Source of the DNA: Dolomedes plantarius
Taxonomy: Eukaryota > Arthropoda > Arachnida > Araneae > Dolomedidae
Assembly (NCBI GenBank): GCA_907164885.2
Contig: OU015493.1
Location: forward strand, 56,797,802-56,861,801
Direction: 5' to 3'
Length of the DNA: 64,000 bases
The position numbers were made by a program, and so were the translations under genes. Under the pieces are notes generated by a model, which worked only from the letters and a program-made list of their open reading frames with translations, had not been told where the DNA came from and searched no databases. Shown here in pieces: positions 1-10,525 of this stretch; the first letter of the stretch is position 1; the number at the start of each line of letters is the position of its first letter.

Positions 1-34
1 AAACTTCAATGTTAACTCTTCAGTGTAAAAACAA

Positions 35-48
35 ACACACACACACAC

Positions 49-140
<92 letters not shown>
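35..140. repeat. (AC)n-(TA)n compound microsatellite
   Basis: An AC run passes into about 90 bp of TA with one TACATA interruption. It lies in the intron just upstream of the terminal exon, ending 18 bases before the AG acceptor, so length changes here could affect splicing. Confidence 0.95.
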
Positions 141-158
141 TTCATTCTTTTCTTTCAG

Positions 159-315
159 TGATGCTTTATCTCCACCCAATTTAATGCAGTCTGAGATTGT
201 TCAAACAACAGAGAAATTTCTGTCTGAAGAAACTGAATTTTGCAACCATTTCCTCTCTAACATTAATCATGAGATAGACGATTTGGAAAGAAAAGTGCGA
301 AAAGAGGTGTCTTAG
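159..315 (+). CDS. 3' terminal coding exon of an unidentified host gene
   Basis: A pyrimidine-rich tract ending TTTCTTTTCTTTCAG at 144-158 looks like a splice acceptor. After it one frame stays open for 51 codons to a TAG at 313-315. The first base (159) completes a split codon, so two bases come from the previous exon, which is outside the window. The encoded tail is acidic and helical in character, with spaced hydrophobics and a charged end (motifs such as [11 protein letters not shown] and [11 protein letters not shown]), compatible with a short coiled coil. I do not recognise the protein. Two AATAAA signals follow at 597 and 688, as expected for a 3' UTR. This is the only stretch in the window that looks like ordinary host coding sequence. 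It could be a spurious open stretch, but acceptor, open frame, stop and polyadenylation signals agree. Confidence 0.6.
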
Positions 316-1405
316 TGGCTATGTCATAAGTATATTTGACATATTGTATATGTTATGGTATCTTAAAACAATTTTCTGTATATAGTTGAAAAAAACCCCC
401 TAAGAATCTTAGTTAATATTGTATAAAGTGTATGAAAACTCATTTTTAAGTATTTTTATAATTTCCTGTCTATTTTAACTCTAGTTTCACTTTACTATGA
501 AAATAGAACTTCCAGTTACATGATTATGAAATTTGTTCATAATCACTCATGAAATGAGTATTTCTTCAATTGATTCTTCGTTGTCCTTGATACTGAAATA
601 AAATAGTATATTGAAAATTTGTATTTCTATTCTAAAATTATTTTTAAATAGATTTTTGGTAGACTTCATCTGTCGTTATTTTACTGTAATAAAGAATAAT
701 ATTGCTAATATACTGTAAATTTAGCTTTTAAAAGTTAAATTGATTCATGCATGATACATGGATGAGTCATTTTTCATGTGATTTGTTAAAATTTGTCTTT
801 TTTTATTTTAAGGTTAATCTAAAATTATTCTAAAGTTCCTCAGGTGTTCCCTTGTTACAATATTTCCCAATAGTTTTGAACTTAAGTGATGAATAATTGT
901 TTAAAAATTTATATACACTTTTTACTTTGATGGTCAGATTTCAAAGATGTTTTTCTTCTTATTAAGTAATTTTGTATTGAATAAAAAACTATAAAAATAA
1001 CTCGGTTCAAATTTTTATATGCGTTAATTATATTGGTATTATGATAGAAAGTACATAATTTAACTTGGCTATATATTCATGCTGTTTTTGATAAATTTTT
1101 TTAACCAGCATCTTTCTTTAAAGAAAAGATAAAAACATGATTCTGTCTTATGTTGGAAGTATTTACTGTGGGTCGATGCAGTTAGCCCTATTTATGAAGT
1201 ATAACTCCTTATATTTCGTTTACAACTTGGGTTAATAAACATATAATAAACAGTATATAAACTAAACACTATAACTTTATTCACTTTATTTTCTAATTTA
1301 GTTTTTATTGAAACAATAAGTACTAATCGAGCATTCTTAGTAAGAAACCTGTGATGGATTACCTCATTATTGAAAATCAACTGCTACATGAAATATTCTA
1401 AATGC
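316..1405. other. 3' UTR and AT-rich flank, no further gene seen
   Basis: Very AT-rich sequence after the terminal exon. The first few hundred bases are probably its 3' UTR. Beyond the polyadenylation signals I see no open frame longer than chance and no repeat structure. Confidence 0.5.
597..693 (+). promoter_or_regulatory. candidate polyadenylation signals (AATAAA x2)
   Basis: AATAAA occurs at 597-602 and 688-693, 282 and 373 bases after the stop codon of the terminal exon. Either could end the transcript. AATAAA is common by chance in such AT-rich DNA. Confidence 0.4.
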
Positions 1406-2028
1406 AGGGTGTTGCAGAATGGACTCCCACATTTCAAAGGGTAATATAAAAAACAAACAAAAAGAACAGAGCAATTTACAGAGAAAAGCGTTGTATTTTC
1501 GAAAAATATTAACAATCTAGATTTTTCCCACTAAGTTTTGAAAAATAACATCACTCAGGTGGCGCCTGTTATTTGTGATCCACTGCCGAAGCCGTTCTCT
1601 AAAGTTTTCCATTGTTCTGTTGGTCATCTCTGCGGAAATAGCGGCAACTTCTTCACGAATAGCGGATTTACGGACACATTTCACATTTCCAGGTGTTCCG
1701 AGAACGACCATTTGGTTTCCTTGGTAATGCAGACTCGCATGCTCTCACGTTTGAAACCCATCGCGGGATTGTTTTTCGATCAGGAACGCTATCATTTGCA
1801 TAGAGCCCGAAGCGCACACTAAATGCCCTCTGTGGCGTGGTTACAGAATCGTTGTTTTTAAAGAACGGTTCAATAACGATACCGCGATGTTCACCTGACA
1901 AACTCATGGTGTCTACTGACAACTAGAAAATTCTCCCGAACTGTTGTCATCTCCCGCGCCGCCCTATCCCCACCACACCTCTACCAGTGACCTTCAGAAA
2001 TGTGGGAGTCCATCCTGCCGTACTCCGT
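1406..2028 (-). mobile_element. internally deleted Tc1/mariner-like element with inverted ends
   Basis: The ends share an inverted match centred on GGACTCCCACATTTC (left 1421-1435; its complement at 1997-2011), extending imperfectly outward. Between them, on the minus strand, lie the start and the finish of one transposase with the middle missing. About 620 bp is too short for a full element of this kind, so it is a deletion derivative that would depend on a complete relative for movement. Exact outer ends and target duplication are unresolved. Confidence 0.7.
1517..1922 (-). pseudogene. transposase remnant: N-terminal helix-turn-helix joined to C-terminus
   Basis: Reading leftwards, the first part has the MSLSGEHRG start (second Met of the frame, codon at 1907-1905) and the segment RKTIPRWVSNVR. 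From arthropod transposons I know this as the DUF4817-type DNA-binding region. The frame breaks near 1700. A second frame then carries a short linker and the C-terminal segment REEVAAISAEM..TMENFRERLRQ, ending at 1517. The intervening catalytic DDE region, roughly 200 residues, is absent. This is therefore a deletion plus at least one frameshift, and the product cannot be active. Family assignment is from remembered motifs. The order and strand of the pieces are seen directly. Confidence 0.75.
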
Positions 2029-2107
2029 ACCAACCACTTGCTTCGCCTCATCTGTCTGCAATACTCTATTTATACTTACTGGCCGCGATGACGGTGTGAA
2101 TATAAAA

Positions 2108-2712
2108 TGTCCAATATACCCAGATTAGTGTCGAATCCATAGTTTCCGGGGTCTCTGAGACGAATAGTGACACTTCCGATGTCGTTTAAGTGCAAGTTCA
2201 GCCCCCCCCATCCGCATTAGGGGAGGAGGGGGGCATAAAATGTCCTAAATGACCGAGTGTAGTGTCGAATCCATAGTTTCCGGTGTCGCTGAGATGAATA
2301 GGGACAATCCCGATGCTGTTTAAGTGCAAATTCAGTCTCCCACTACCACTGGGGGAAGAGGGGGGAAGACGTGGTAAAAATAAATGACCGATAGTAGTTT
2401 CGAATCAATAGTTTTCGAGGTTGTTAAGATGAATAGTGACACTCCCGATGCCGTTTCAGTGCAAGTTCAGTCCCCATCAGCATTGGTGGGGGAGGGGAGA
2501 AACAAAATGTCCCAAATGACTGAGAGTAGTGTCAAATCCATAGTTTTCGAGGTTGCTGAGATGAATAGAGACACTCCCGATGATGTCTAAGTGCAAATTC
2601 AGCCTCCCACCACCATTGGGGGGAAGACGTGGTAAAAATAAAATGTCCCAAATGACCGATAGTAGTTTCGAATCATAGTTTTCGAGGTCGCTGGGATGAA
2701 TAGGAGAAACTA
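2108..2712. repeat. minisatellite, about five copies of a 134-bp unit
   Basis: The motif TAGTGTCGAATCCATAG or close variants starts at 2126, 2260, 2395, 2527 and 2663, giving periods of 134, 135, 132 and 136 bp. Each copy continues with GATGAATAGTGACACTCC and a G-rich/C-rich stretch. The copies are 80-90% alike by eye. One frame stays open across about one and a half units (2384-2590). I take that as a by-product of a period near a multiple of three rather than a gene. Confidence 0.9.
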
Positions 2713-3257
2713 AAAATGTTGTTTATAGTCAAGTTTTGAGTTAATATTATAGTGAATTTGTAATTTTGCTTTATATTTTGTATACTGTACATATACTTTT
2801 AAATAGCTCTAAATAAAATTACTTAGATATTACACTATACGTAGAATTCATTCCTTTTCCTGTGCAATAAATTTTGGATAAATAAATACCTTGCCAACGC
2901 CGGGTAAACAGGTAGTTGAAAATAAAAAATATACTCGTATAGGGTCTTCATAGGTTGCCGATGTATTCCTGTCCACCAAACAGCAGACAAAAAAAAATAT
3001 GTATTCTCTATTCGCCCATGTTTAAATGTATTCGAGCTGAAATGTACTTTCGTTTTCAGATGTGTTAAATAAACCCAAGTTATCTGAGGTTTGTTCTCAA
3101 CAATTGCACGCATATAAGCGTAAAATTTGAATTTTCTGTTTTTATGTATGCATTGGTTTTTTAATGCAAGTAGTTTACGTATTTACATCCTAAAATTTTG
3201 TTTGGTTTCGCATGAAAAATTAAAAGGAATATTTTGGTACAGTGAATTCAGTTCTAC
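2713..3257. other. unassigned AT-rich sequence
   Basis: Left flank of the LTR retrotransposon. I see no gene, repeat unit or recognisable element. Confidence 0.5.
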
Positions 3258-3261
3258 ATAC

Positions 3262-4062
3262 TGTCACGTCGGCAACCCCCTTTTTCCACAAGCAGGGGAC
3301 TTAATTGTCTCTTCTCACACATGTGTTCTTTTGAGAACTGTTTGAAAGAGTTTCAGATGTGTACGGGGCATCCCGATAAATTTTCCTGGCGGCGGAGGAA
3401 CTCAAAAGGAAGGAATAATGATGTTTTCTATTCCAGAAGGTCCCATCTGTTGCAGGTTAACGGACCCGAGGGCGACTGTCCAATAATTGGGAGACAGAGA
3501 GTGACGAATGACCATGAAAAGGTAGGACCCCTCGCCGGACAATGGGGGTTTGGTCTTGAGTGTCGCCCAGGTGAGGAATGACAGAGGATGGCTCGTGCGG
3601 AAGTGACGGACAAGACCCGGAAATGATGTCTGGTAATCGTCTCCGGAATATTCCAGGCTTTTCGAGAATGAACCGGGGAGGAGGTGATAAAAAGGCGGTA
3701 GCCTTTTGTCTCGAGAACAGACTTTGCCGACGACGCTAGACAGCGGTTGTTCTGAGAGGCAGACGTTTGAGATCCGAGAGAGGCATTTTTTTGGCCGACA
3801 GGCTTGGGATCAGACGCGTGCACTGGGCCGCGTCCCCATAAAATTGTAACTTTGGCGGTGAGCCACTTCTCTACTGCAAGGGCAGTATTGTATATATTTT
3901 GCACATATATGTAAATGCTAAATTGAATAAAGAGTATTTTATTTACTCTAAGTCGGTCTCCTCTCGGATAATTTATGTGGATGTTTAGGCTATAGATTAG
4001 CCAGGCTCGGTTTCACGCTATCTACGTCCTCGGCAGTGAAGCGACATTGTGGGGACATGATA
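3262..4062 (+). repeat. 5' LTR
   Basis: 801 bp, near-identical to 10526-11326. AATAAA at 3926-3931 is a candidate polyadenylation signal, which would put R/U5 in the last 150 bp. A 158-codon antisense open frame inside it is present in both LTR copies and has no recognisable domain. Confidence 0.95.
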
Positions 4063-4064
4063 GC

Positions 4065-4079
4065 TGGTGGCAGCAGAGG
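4065..4079 (+). other. primer binding site candidate
   Basis: TGGTGGCAGCAGAGG starts two bases after the 5' LTR. Starting with TGG (pairing to a tRNA CCA end) at this spacing is what a reverse-transcription primer site needs. I cannot name the tRNA. Confidence 0.7.
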
Positions 4080-4617
4080 TGAGATGTCTGCTAGTGTAAA
4101 ATAGCAGTCGGACGCACGGCGGACCAACGACGAGGAGTGCGAAGGCGGTGCTGGAGGGATATCCAGGGGAAAAACCGGCAAATGCAGAAGTCGACGGAAA
4201 CCTACGGAATTTGCGGGCAGACGAGGAAAAGCCAGACGGATTAGAAGGAGGAAAAGGGAAGCCGAGCGGAATTCAAACACCAGCCTGATCAACTGATGCA
4301 ACGATAACCGAAGGTGAGCCTATTTTGAAATCTTCCAAGAGGTCTGCGCGAAATATCGTCGAGGGACAGTAAATTGTGGGGTTGACTAGTTGGAATTAGC
4401 CTGATAATTCAGAGAATTTAGATAGTTAATTTCAGCTCTTCATCCAGTGGTCCGAAATTTAAACCTGTGAAGGGTTAGGAAAATTAGTTGAGTTAAGTAA
4501 TACAAGTGATTCGGAGGAATCACAAAGGAATTAATTGTTTAGGGATTAAACGATGGTTTAAAGTTCCTTTTTGTATTTTATATATGTTATTGATTTTTAG
4601 AAATCAATTTACTTTTT

Positions 4618-4905
4618 GGGGTGATTTTGAGATAAATCTCCCAAGGTTAAGTTTCAAGAAAATCTCTGTTTAAGGGTTTGAACAGGAAAGGGATTTTTTT
4701 TGGGGGGGGGGTGATTTTGAGATAAATCTCCCAAGGTTAGGTTTTGAGAAAATCTGTTTAAGGGGACCAAGACATAAATTTAAACAGGGTTTAAACAGGA
4801 AAGGGATTTCTTTTGGGGTGATTTTGAGATAAATCTCCCAAGGTTAGGTTTTAAAAAAACCCTCTGTTTAGGGATTTAAACAGGAAAGTTTTGTGGGGAT
4901 TCATA
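4618..4905 (+). repeat. three tandem repeats in the retrotransposon leader
   Basis: GTGATTTTGAGATAAATCTC begins at 4621, 4711 and 4818. Each copy runs through CCCAAGGTTA and a TTTAAACAGGAAAG segment (about 90-107 bp). The repeats sit between PBS and the gag-like ORF. Confidence 0.85.
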
Positions 4906-5097
4906 GAAAATCTCACAGTGCCTTTGGTGCACAGGAAGCGCTCAGTGTGGGACACATATCACCGGCGATACTATAAATAAATGAAAATTTTGTGTATGCA
5001 TGTGTTTTCTGAAAATGTGTGATATTGTGCATGTTTTAAATATTTGTTGTGTCAGCGGCATAACGGTAAATTAAGAGCGTTTATTGTACTAGAAGGT

Positions 5098-5462
5098 AAC
5101 CCGTCATTTTGGCGTCATAATACTAATAATGACGTCATAATGTAAAAAGTATATGAAAGTTAAAAAATATCCCGAATTTTCTAACAATATTGCATTTAAT
5201 CCACACCTTGTAAAAGCAAACCCTTTAATTATTTTTTATTTATTTAGTTTTTCATGCAATTGGAGTAGTAGACTGCCATACAACCCGTCATTTTGACGTC
5301 ATAATACTAATGATGACGTCATAATGGAAAAAGTCTATGAAAGTTTAAAAAATATCCCGAATTATCTAACAATATTGCATTTAATCCACACCTTGTAAAA
5401 GCAAACCCTTTCATTAATTTTTATTTATTTAGTTTTTCATGCGATTGGAGTAGTAGACTGCT
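5098..5462 (+). repeat. tandem 184-bp duplication carrying CRE palindromes
   Basis: Two copies (about 5098-5276 and 5283-5462) start CCCGTCATTTTG and end ATTGGAGTAGTAGACTGC. Perfect TGACGTCA palindromes lie at 5130-5137, 5294-5301 and 5314-5321. The fourth expected site (copy 1, about 5110) is mutated to GGCGTCA. TGACGTCA is the canonical CREB/ATF binding site. A regulatory role for the element is inference. Confidence 0.85.
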
Positions 5463-6167
5463 AATCCAGTTTTTTACAGCTCACTACGCGATATGAATAC
5501 TTGAGCTACTTGATTCATTCACATTCAAGTTTGTTTACTTTCAGAATTCATCGCAAAAGTAAACAGATTTTTAAAAACTGTTAAATATACAGCTAAAAAC
5601 ATCCATTTTTTTTAGTTCTGAATTGTTTATAGAAAAATAGGCTGAATAAACGTGATTTAATGGAGAAGATATTAGTTATTAGGTAAGAAAAAATTCTGAT
5701 CCACATCTGAAATTGAAATTAAGCCTAACCGGCCATTTGTTTACTGAGGGCTTCAATTGAAAGATGAGTACAGCCCGGAAGTGTTATACAGAGACAACGG
5801 CTATTATATATATAATATGCTGGTATGTTAAGTTCTTTGAAACATTTGTAGTTAAGTGCCTTATTACAGGTTCGAGTTATTTAAATATCATAGTGTATAA
5901 CTGTTGTGGTATATGTGACAGGCATTTTGGAAATTTTAGTTATGATATTTATGATTATGTAATACATGTTTTAAGGTTTTATTACAATAATTGTGTAATG
6001 GTATGTGATAAATGTTTGAAGGTTTTATAGAGGAATATTAGGGATTTATGTCATAGATAAATTGAGCGTACTGATAGCAAAGTTAGAAATTCCTGACAGC
6101 AATTATTTTGTATTCGAAAATAGTATACAGAACCTTATAGTGTTATTATTGAAAAATTTGGGGAATT
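5463..6167. other. retrotransposon leader, noncoding
   Basis: AT-rich sequence between the CRE-bearing duplication and the gag-like ORF. It holds one 88-codon open frame from 5764 that has low-complexity composition and no domain I recognise, so I do not call it a gene. Confidence 0.5.
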
Positions 6168-6944
6168 ATGGCAGAACTTACCGAAATGGAGCTATTTCTA
6201 GTTAAATGTAATAAAGGTGTCCTGCTGACATTGGCAGCAAAATTCGATTCTAATGTATCGATGTCAGACAGAAAGCTAAGAATTATAAGGCAAATTGTAG
6301 GAGCGTCAGATTTTGACGAACAATTCGCGAAAAATTGTCTAGAATCAATTTTGTTGGATATACAAAGGGAAGAGGAAAGAGAAAGGGAAAGAAAAAAAGA
6401 AGCTTGGGAATTAGAAAAGCGAAAAGGACATAGAGCGTTGGAACTGGCGAGAATCAGAAGGACCTCGGGAACTTCATCAGACCCTGATGTTAAAACTTTA
6501 GTCGCGGGAATGTCAGAGGAATTCGTATTTGACAAAGAGTCATTTGTGCGAAACCATAAAGAGACTATAGCAAATCTAAAACAATTAAACTTTGATCTTG
6601 AGAGTGAAGTAGAATTCGGCATTCGAGATGAAATTAAGTTACGTCAAAGTGAAAAGTTGGTAATTTTAAGAGAATTTTTGCAATCAATAAAATTTTACGA
6701 AGAAATTGCGATTAAACCAGTTGAAGCGGATAGCTTTAACACAGGGGACACAGGTCCAGAAAATTCGCCTAGTGTGGCTATTCGGGAAAATAAAACGGAT
6801 AGGTTGTGTACAGGGGACACAGGTCCAGAAATTTCGCCTCTTGTGGCTATTCAGAAAAAAAGTACGGATAGGGGGGTTAGCATTGAAGCGAATTTAAGTA
6901 AAAGAAAATTTTGTGTAAAAGCAGTAACGAAAACTCTAAGCTGA
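6168..6944 (+). CDS. gag-like protein of the LTR retrotransposon
   Basis: 258 codons from ATG at 6168 to TGA at 6942-6944. Residues 1-60 form a small helical N-terminal region. Residues 66-95 are an E/R/K-rich, coiled-coil-like stretch, including EEERERERKKEAWELEKRK, typical of the N-terminal Gag region of arthropod Gypsy elements as I know them. Residues about 120-185 are a second helical segment. A 23-residue tandem duplication containing TGDTGPE occupies about residues 192-237 (69-bp period, 6741 and 6810). I see no CCHC zinc knuckle and no protease. The likely role is a structural, RNA-packaging-type protein acting in the cytoplasm, by family analogy only. The frame is intact, in keeping with the young LTRs. 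Confidence 0.7.
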   Translation: MAELTEMELFLVKCNKGVLLTLAAKFDSNVSMSDRKLRIIRQIVGASDFDEQFAKNCLESILLDIQREEERERERKKEAWELEKRKGHRALELARIRRTSGTSSDPDVKTLVAGMSEEFVFDKESFVRNHKETIANLKQLNFDLESEVEFGIRDEIKLRQSEKLVILREFLQSIKFYEEIAIKPVEADSFNTGDTGPENSPSVAIRENKTDRLCTGDTGPEISPLVAIQKKSTDRGVSIEANLSKRKFCVKAVTKTLS

Positions 6945-7006
6945 ACTCCTAAGCTGATGAGTCCTGAGGAGGTTGGGAAAGCCGGAGTTTTTATCCAACC
7001 AACTGA

Positions 7007-7969
7007 AGTACCGGAAAATTTGAGGGGGAGGAAAACAAGTTTCCGTTAGAAAAAACGAGTCATCCCGTTTGTAGCACGAAGGAAAGTATTGAACTAAATA
7101 ACCGTGCGGGTGAAATTCTGGGAGGTAAAAGCCTAGAGGAGTTTCAAGAAGGTAGGAACCGGGAGCATTTAGAATATAATAGATCGGAAACAGGATTTTC
7201 GAATAGCGCAAAGGAAAATCCCCTTGCGTTGACCGATTGTAGTAGACTGGGCGAAAACCAGTTGAGGGCGAGTTCAGAACTAGAATCGCGCGTACCGATT
7301 CCAGGAAAACAGGAGTCGAGTGACAACTGCATTGAACCTGAAAGGTTTTTGTCCGTACGAGACGTTTCGCACGGTTTTCAGGGGAAAACACAGAGCAGTA
7401 TTCGCGTGGCGAAAATGGAAAGTTCCCCCATACGGTCTTTGGGAGAACAAGAGAACCCACCGAGAAAGGAAAATTCGGGTTTAGGGCAGTACGTTGGACA
7501 AAATTTGGGTAATGACGAGGATATAGAGTCCCAGAACATAAAGAATGGAAATTCAATATCTGAGGGCGAGGTTGTTGGCGTACGGGAAGAATTTGAGAGC
7601 TTAACCGGGAGACCAAAAGATCGCGTTTTAGTTCGTACACTGGAAGTTTTTGAAGGTGTAGGGCTTGCGACGAATGGCAACCGAGGGAATTTGTCTAGAG
7701 AGATTGGCGAAAGCATAGAGGTGATGCTCTCGACGACAGGAGATTTCCGTTCGAAACGGTTGAGTTGGGAGGAATCAAGTTTAAGGATATTCCCAGGAAA
7801 CGGTACCCGGGTTCGAGAATTAGTACGTAGGTACCTCTTAGAAAATAAATTGTGGATGAGGGGACGGATAAGATTAAAAGGATTAAGAATGAAGTGGATT
7901 GTCCCACCGGAAAGATTAAGAGGTCATGATGGAAACCCTGTAATGGGAAGATTTTGGACTATAAGTTAA
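7007..7969 (+). CDS. second ORF of the retrotransposon, function unknown
   Basis: A frame different from the gag-like ORF is open from just after a TGA at 7004-7006 to a TAA ending at 7969, about 320 codons. No ATG occurs near its start: the first in-frame Met lies near 7415 (MESSPIRS). It would therefore need a frameshift from the gag-like ORF, splicing, or a non-ATG start. The product is hydrophilic and rich in R, E, G and S, with no protease, RT, RNase H, integrase or zinc-knuckle motif. It may be a decayed C-terminal Gag region. I do not recognise it. A short hairpin (GGGTAAC, loop, GTTACCC, near 7994-8010) follows the stop. Confidence 0.45.
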   Translation, partial: STGKFEGEENKFPLEKTSHPVCSTKESIELNNRAGEILGGKSLEEFQEGRNREHLEYNRSETGFSNSAKENPLALTDCSRLGENQLRASSELESRVPIPGKQESSDNCIEPERFLSVRDVSHGFQGKTQSSIRVAKMESSPIRSLGEQENPPRKENSGLGQYVGQNLGNDEDIESQNIKNGNSISEGEVVGVREEFESLTGRPKDRVLVRTLEVFEGVGLATNGNRGNLSREIGESIEVMLSTTGDFRSKRLSWEESSLRIFPGNGTRVRELVRRYLLENKLWMRGRIRLKGLRMKWIVPPERLRGHDGNPVMGRFWTIS

Positions 7970-10511
7970 ATAGTGAGACTAACTATGGGAAGGGTAACGA
8001 CGTTACCCTGTTAGTTGGTTAGAGCCGCGTTTAGTGAACCCCGAGGTAGTCAAACTGTGGAATTATAAGTTGCGGAAAAAGGTCAGATGCAGAATAGGTT
8101 TTTTCTGCAAGATGGATACCCTTCTCCCTATTGTAGCAGAAATGGTTGTAATTGTGGCGACGCCGTATGAAACAATTATGGCAGTTATCGCAGGGAAAGT
8201 TATTGTGTACATTTGCACCTTACTTGAGAATAGTGAGGAAAATTTTGAGCGAGGAATTTCGTGACGGATTCCCTGGGAGAAAATGAATAGCATGTAAGAT
8301 TTTGAAAGGAAGGAAAACCATCGATTTGATAAAGTTAAAGTAAAAATGAAGGAAATTGGGATTTTACGAGAACCTAGAGAAAAAAATTCGTGGGCAGCTT
8401 GTCAGAACAAATGGGATTTCAGTAGGAAAATTACTGCTAGATTTAAGCTGAACCGGCACGAGAGGGTTGAGGTTCTCATGAAAATTCTTGAGGATAAAAT
8501 GAACCAGTATTAAATTAGGTTATGATGATGTTTACATAACTTAATGTATAAATTGTAAAATTCTGTTGTTGAAATGTATTAAATTGAGTGTGAATGCATA
8601 ATTTTAAAGAAATAATGTTATAATTCTAATTGTGATGAATTGTACGACTTTAAATATGTTGGTAAATTCATAGCCTAAGAATTGGATGTATTGTGATTAT
8701 TGTGATGAATTTTAGTAATTAAGTTTAATTTATTTGTGCATCCATGAGTATGATGGCCAATTAATATTGATTATTGATATATGGAAATTATTTAACGATT
8801 TGTATTGTGTTCAACGGTGAAAATTATTTAAGGTTTTTTTTTTTGTTGTATTATGTCCAATTGTGTGACTGTTCTGTATCGTGAATGGAAACTTAGACGG
8901 TTTTGTCTATTGTTATGTTTTTAGTTCAGGTTGAACTGATAGGTGAAAATCCTAATAAATCGTGTAGATTCTATGTTATATGAATGTTAATTTACCAATT
9001 GTGGGTCAAGTAATTTTATGTAATTATTGAAATTGGAATATCAAGTGTAATGGAAGTAAATTCTTTAAATATGAAATGGAACGAGATTTCAGTTCTAGAT
9101 GTTGTTAAAGTATCAAAAGTAATAAGAAACTTCCATATGAAAAGAGGGTTGTGTTCGAAAGAAAGGCCCGCTCTCATGATGAGGGAATTTCTTTTTGTCT
9201 GGATCCTTTAGTTCTTTGATGGAATTAATCAGAGAAGAATGTTGGGGTTGGAACCCTTATTTATGCTAAACAATTTAAAATGTGAAGAATTTTGTTTGGA
9301 TCCATGTTTTCATGATGAAAGTAAATTTTTTGTTTGTTTGATATTCAATTCAAGGTTAGGTATTTGATTTAGACCATGAATAAAATAAGTTGATCCATTT
9401 TGTTAAAAGAAAAATTAAAAATGAAAATCTTGTTAAAACTAATCTAGGCTATAGGAATCTGAGGTTTCTAGTTGTTGAGTCAGTTTTGTGGACCAACGCC
9501 TAAATGGAAAAATTTTAAATATTGTTTGATAAAATAGAAAAGAATTCAAATGTCCTGTAGTTAGAAAAGAAAAACTGTGAGTCTTTGGACGAGCAGGTTG
9601 TAAGTTTAACATTGTGCTGAATTTGTTAGGTACATTGTGTTGAAGTTTTTTTTTGTTGTTGAAGTTTTATGTAATAGTGTTTCATGTCCTGCGTAAAGGC
9701 AGTGTCATGTGTAATGTGTGTACTATTTTAAATGGACCTATCAGGAATTAAGCATCACCGGTTGGAGTTTTGAGTCAAACATGCTGTATTTAAAGGTGTC
9801 AAATTTTATGTAAACTGATTAATTTTAAAATGGTAGTGAAAATCTAGGTGTTAGTCATCGTTTTTTTGGGTGGGCCAGTGTTGCCGAAACCCTGTAGTCA
9901 GGTGCTGTATACCTGGAGGTGACACATAGTTGTTTGAGTACTTATTTTATTACAATGAATAGTACTTTGGTATAGGTTCAGTTTAAGTTCAGTGACAATG
10001 ACTGAAAATTTTAGCATGTAATTAAGATGTTAAGTAACTAAATGATTTTATATAAGTTTGATATCTGTGTTGTAATCTCATGTGCAATAGTGTCATGTAT
10101 TTAGTGAGGACAGGGTCTGTCTGTTGAGTAATGTTTGTTTCATGTGTTACAACGTACTTAAAATATGTCCGATTAATTAATTGGGGTAGAAATCTTAAAA
10201 ATGATTGTTAATTAAGATTGAGGAATATTGTAATGATAACTGTGAAAATACCTTAAAATGATAATGCTTTATGTGTGTTGTGTTTTAACCATATATAAAA
10301 TTATTAGATGTAAAGGTGTTGTAAGGTTGTGTCTCAGACTGAGGGCAGTTAGGTTTTTTTTAGTGAAGTCTAAAGTAGGCGGTTGTGACTTTTTTGAGTT
10401 ACGGCTGAAGAAAGCCAAAAGTTAATGACCTCTTGGGAATGGTTTCTTGTGGGCTTTCCTAAATGGACCTACTGGTCCTGACTTTAGTCTTTTTAAAATA
10501 TAAAAAGACTT
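7970..10511. other. noncoding AT-rich interior of the retrotransposon
   Basis: About 2.5 kb where pol would be expected. No frame longer than about 80 codons and no retroviral enzyme motif is visible. The sequence is T- and G-rich on the plus strand (many TTGTGTAATGT-like words) without obvious tandem repeats. Confidence 0.7.
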
Positions 10512-10512
10512 A

Positions 10513-10525
10513 ATGGGGGAGGAGT
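10513..10525 (+). other. polypurine tract
   Basis: AATGGGGGAGGAG abuts the 3' LTR, with one T between. This is the position and composition expected for the plus-strand primer of an LTR element. Confidence 0.8.

Noticed and set aside
3428..3904. 158-codon antisense open frame in the LTR, repeated at 10692-11168
   Set aside because: Both copies are simply the two LTRs; no recognised domain, opposite to the element's transcription.
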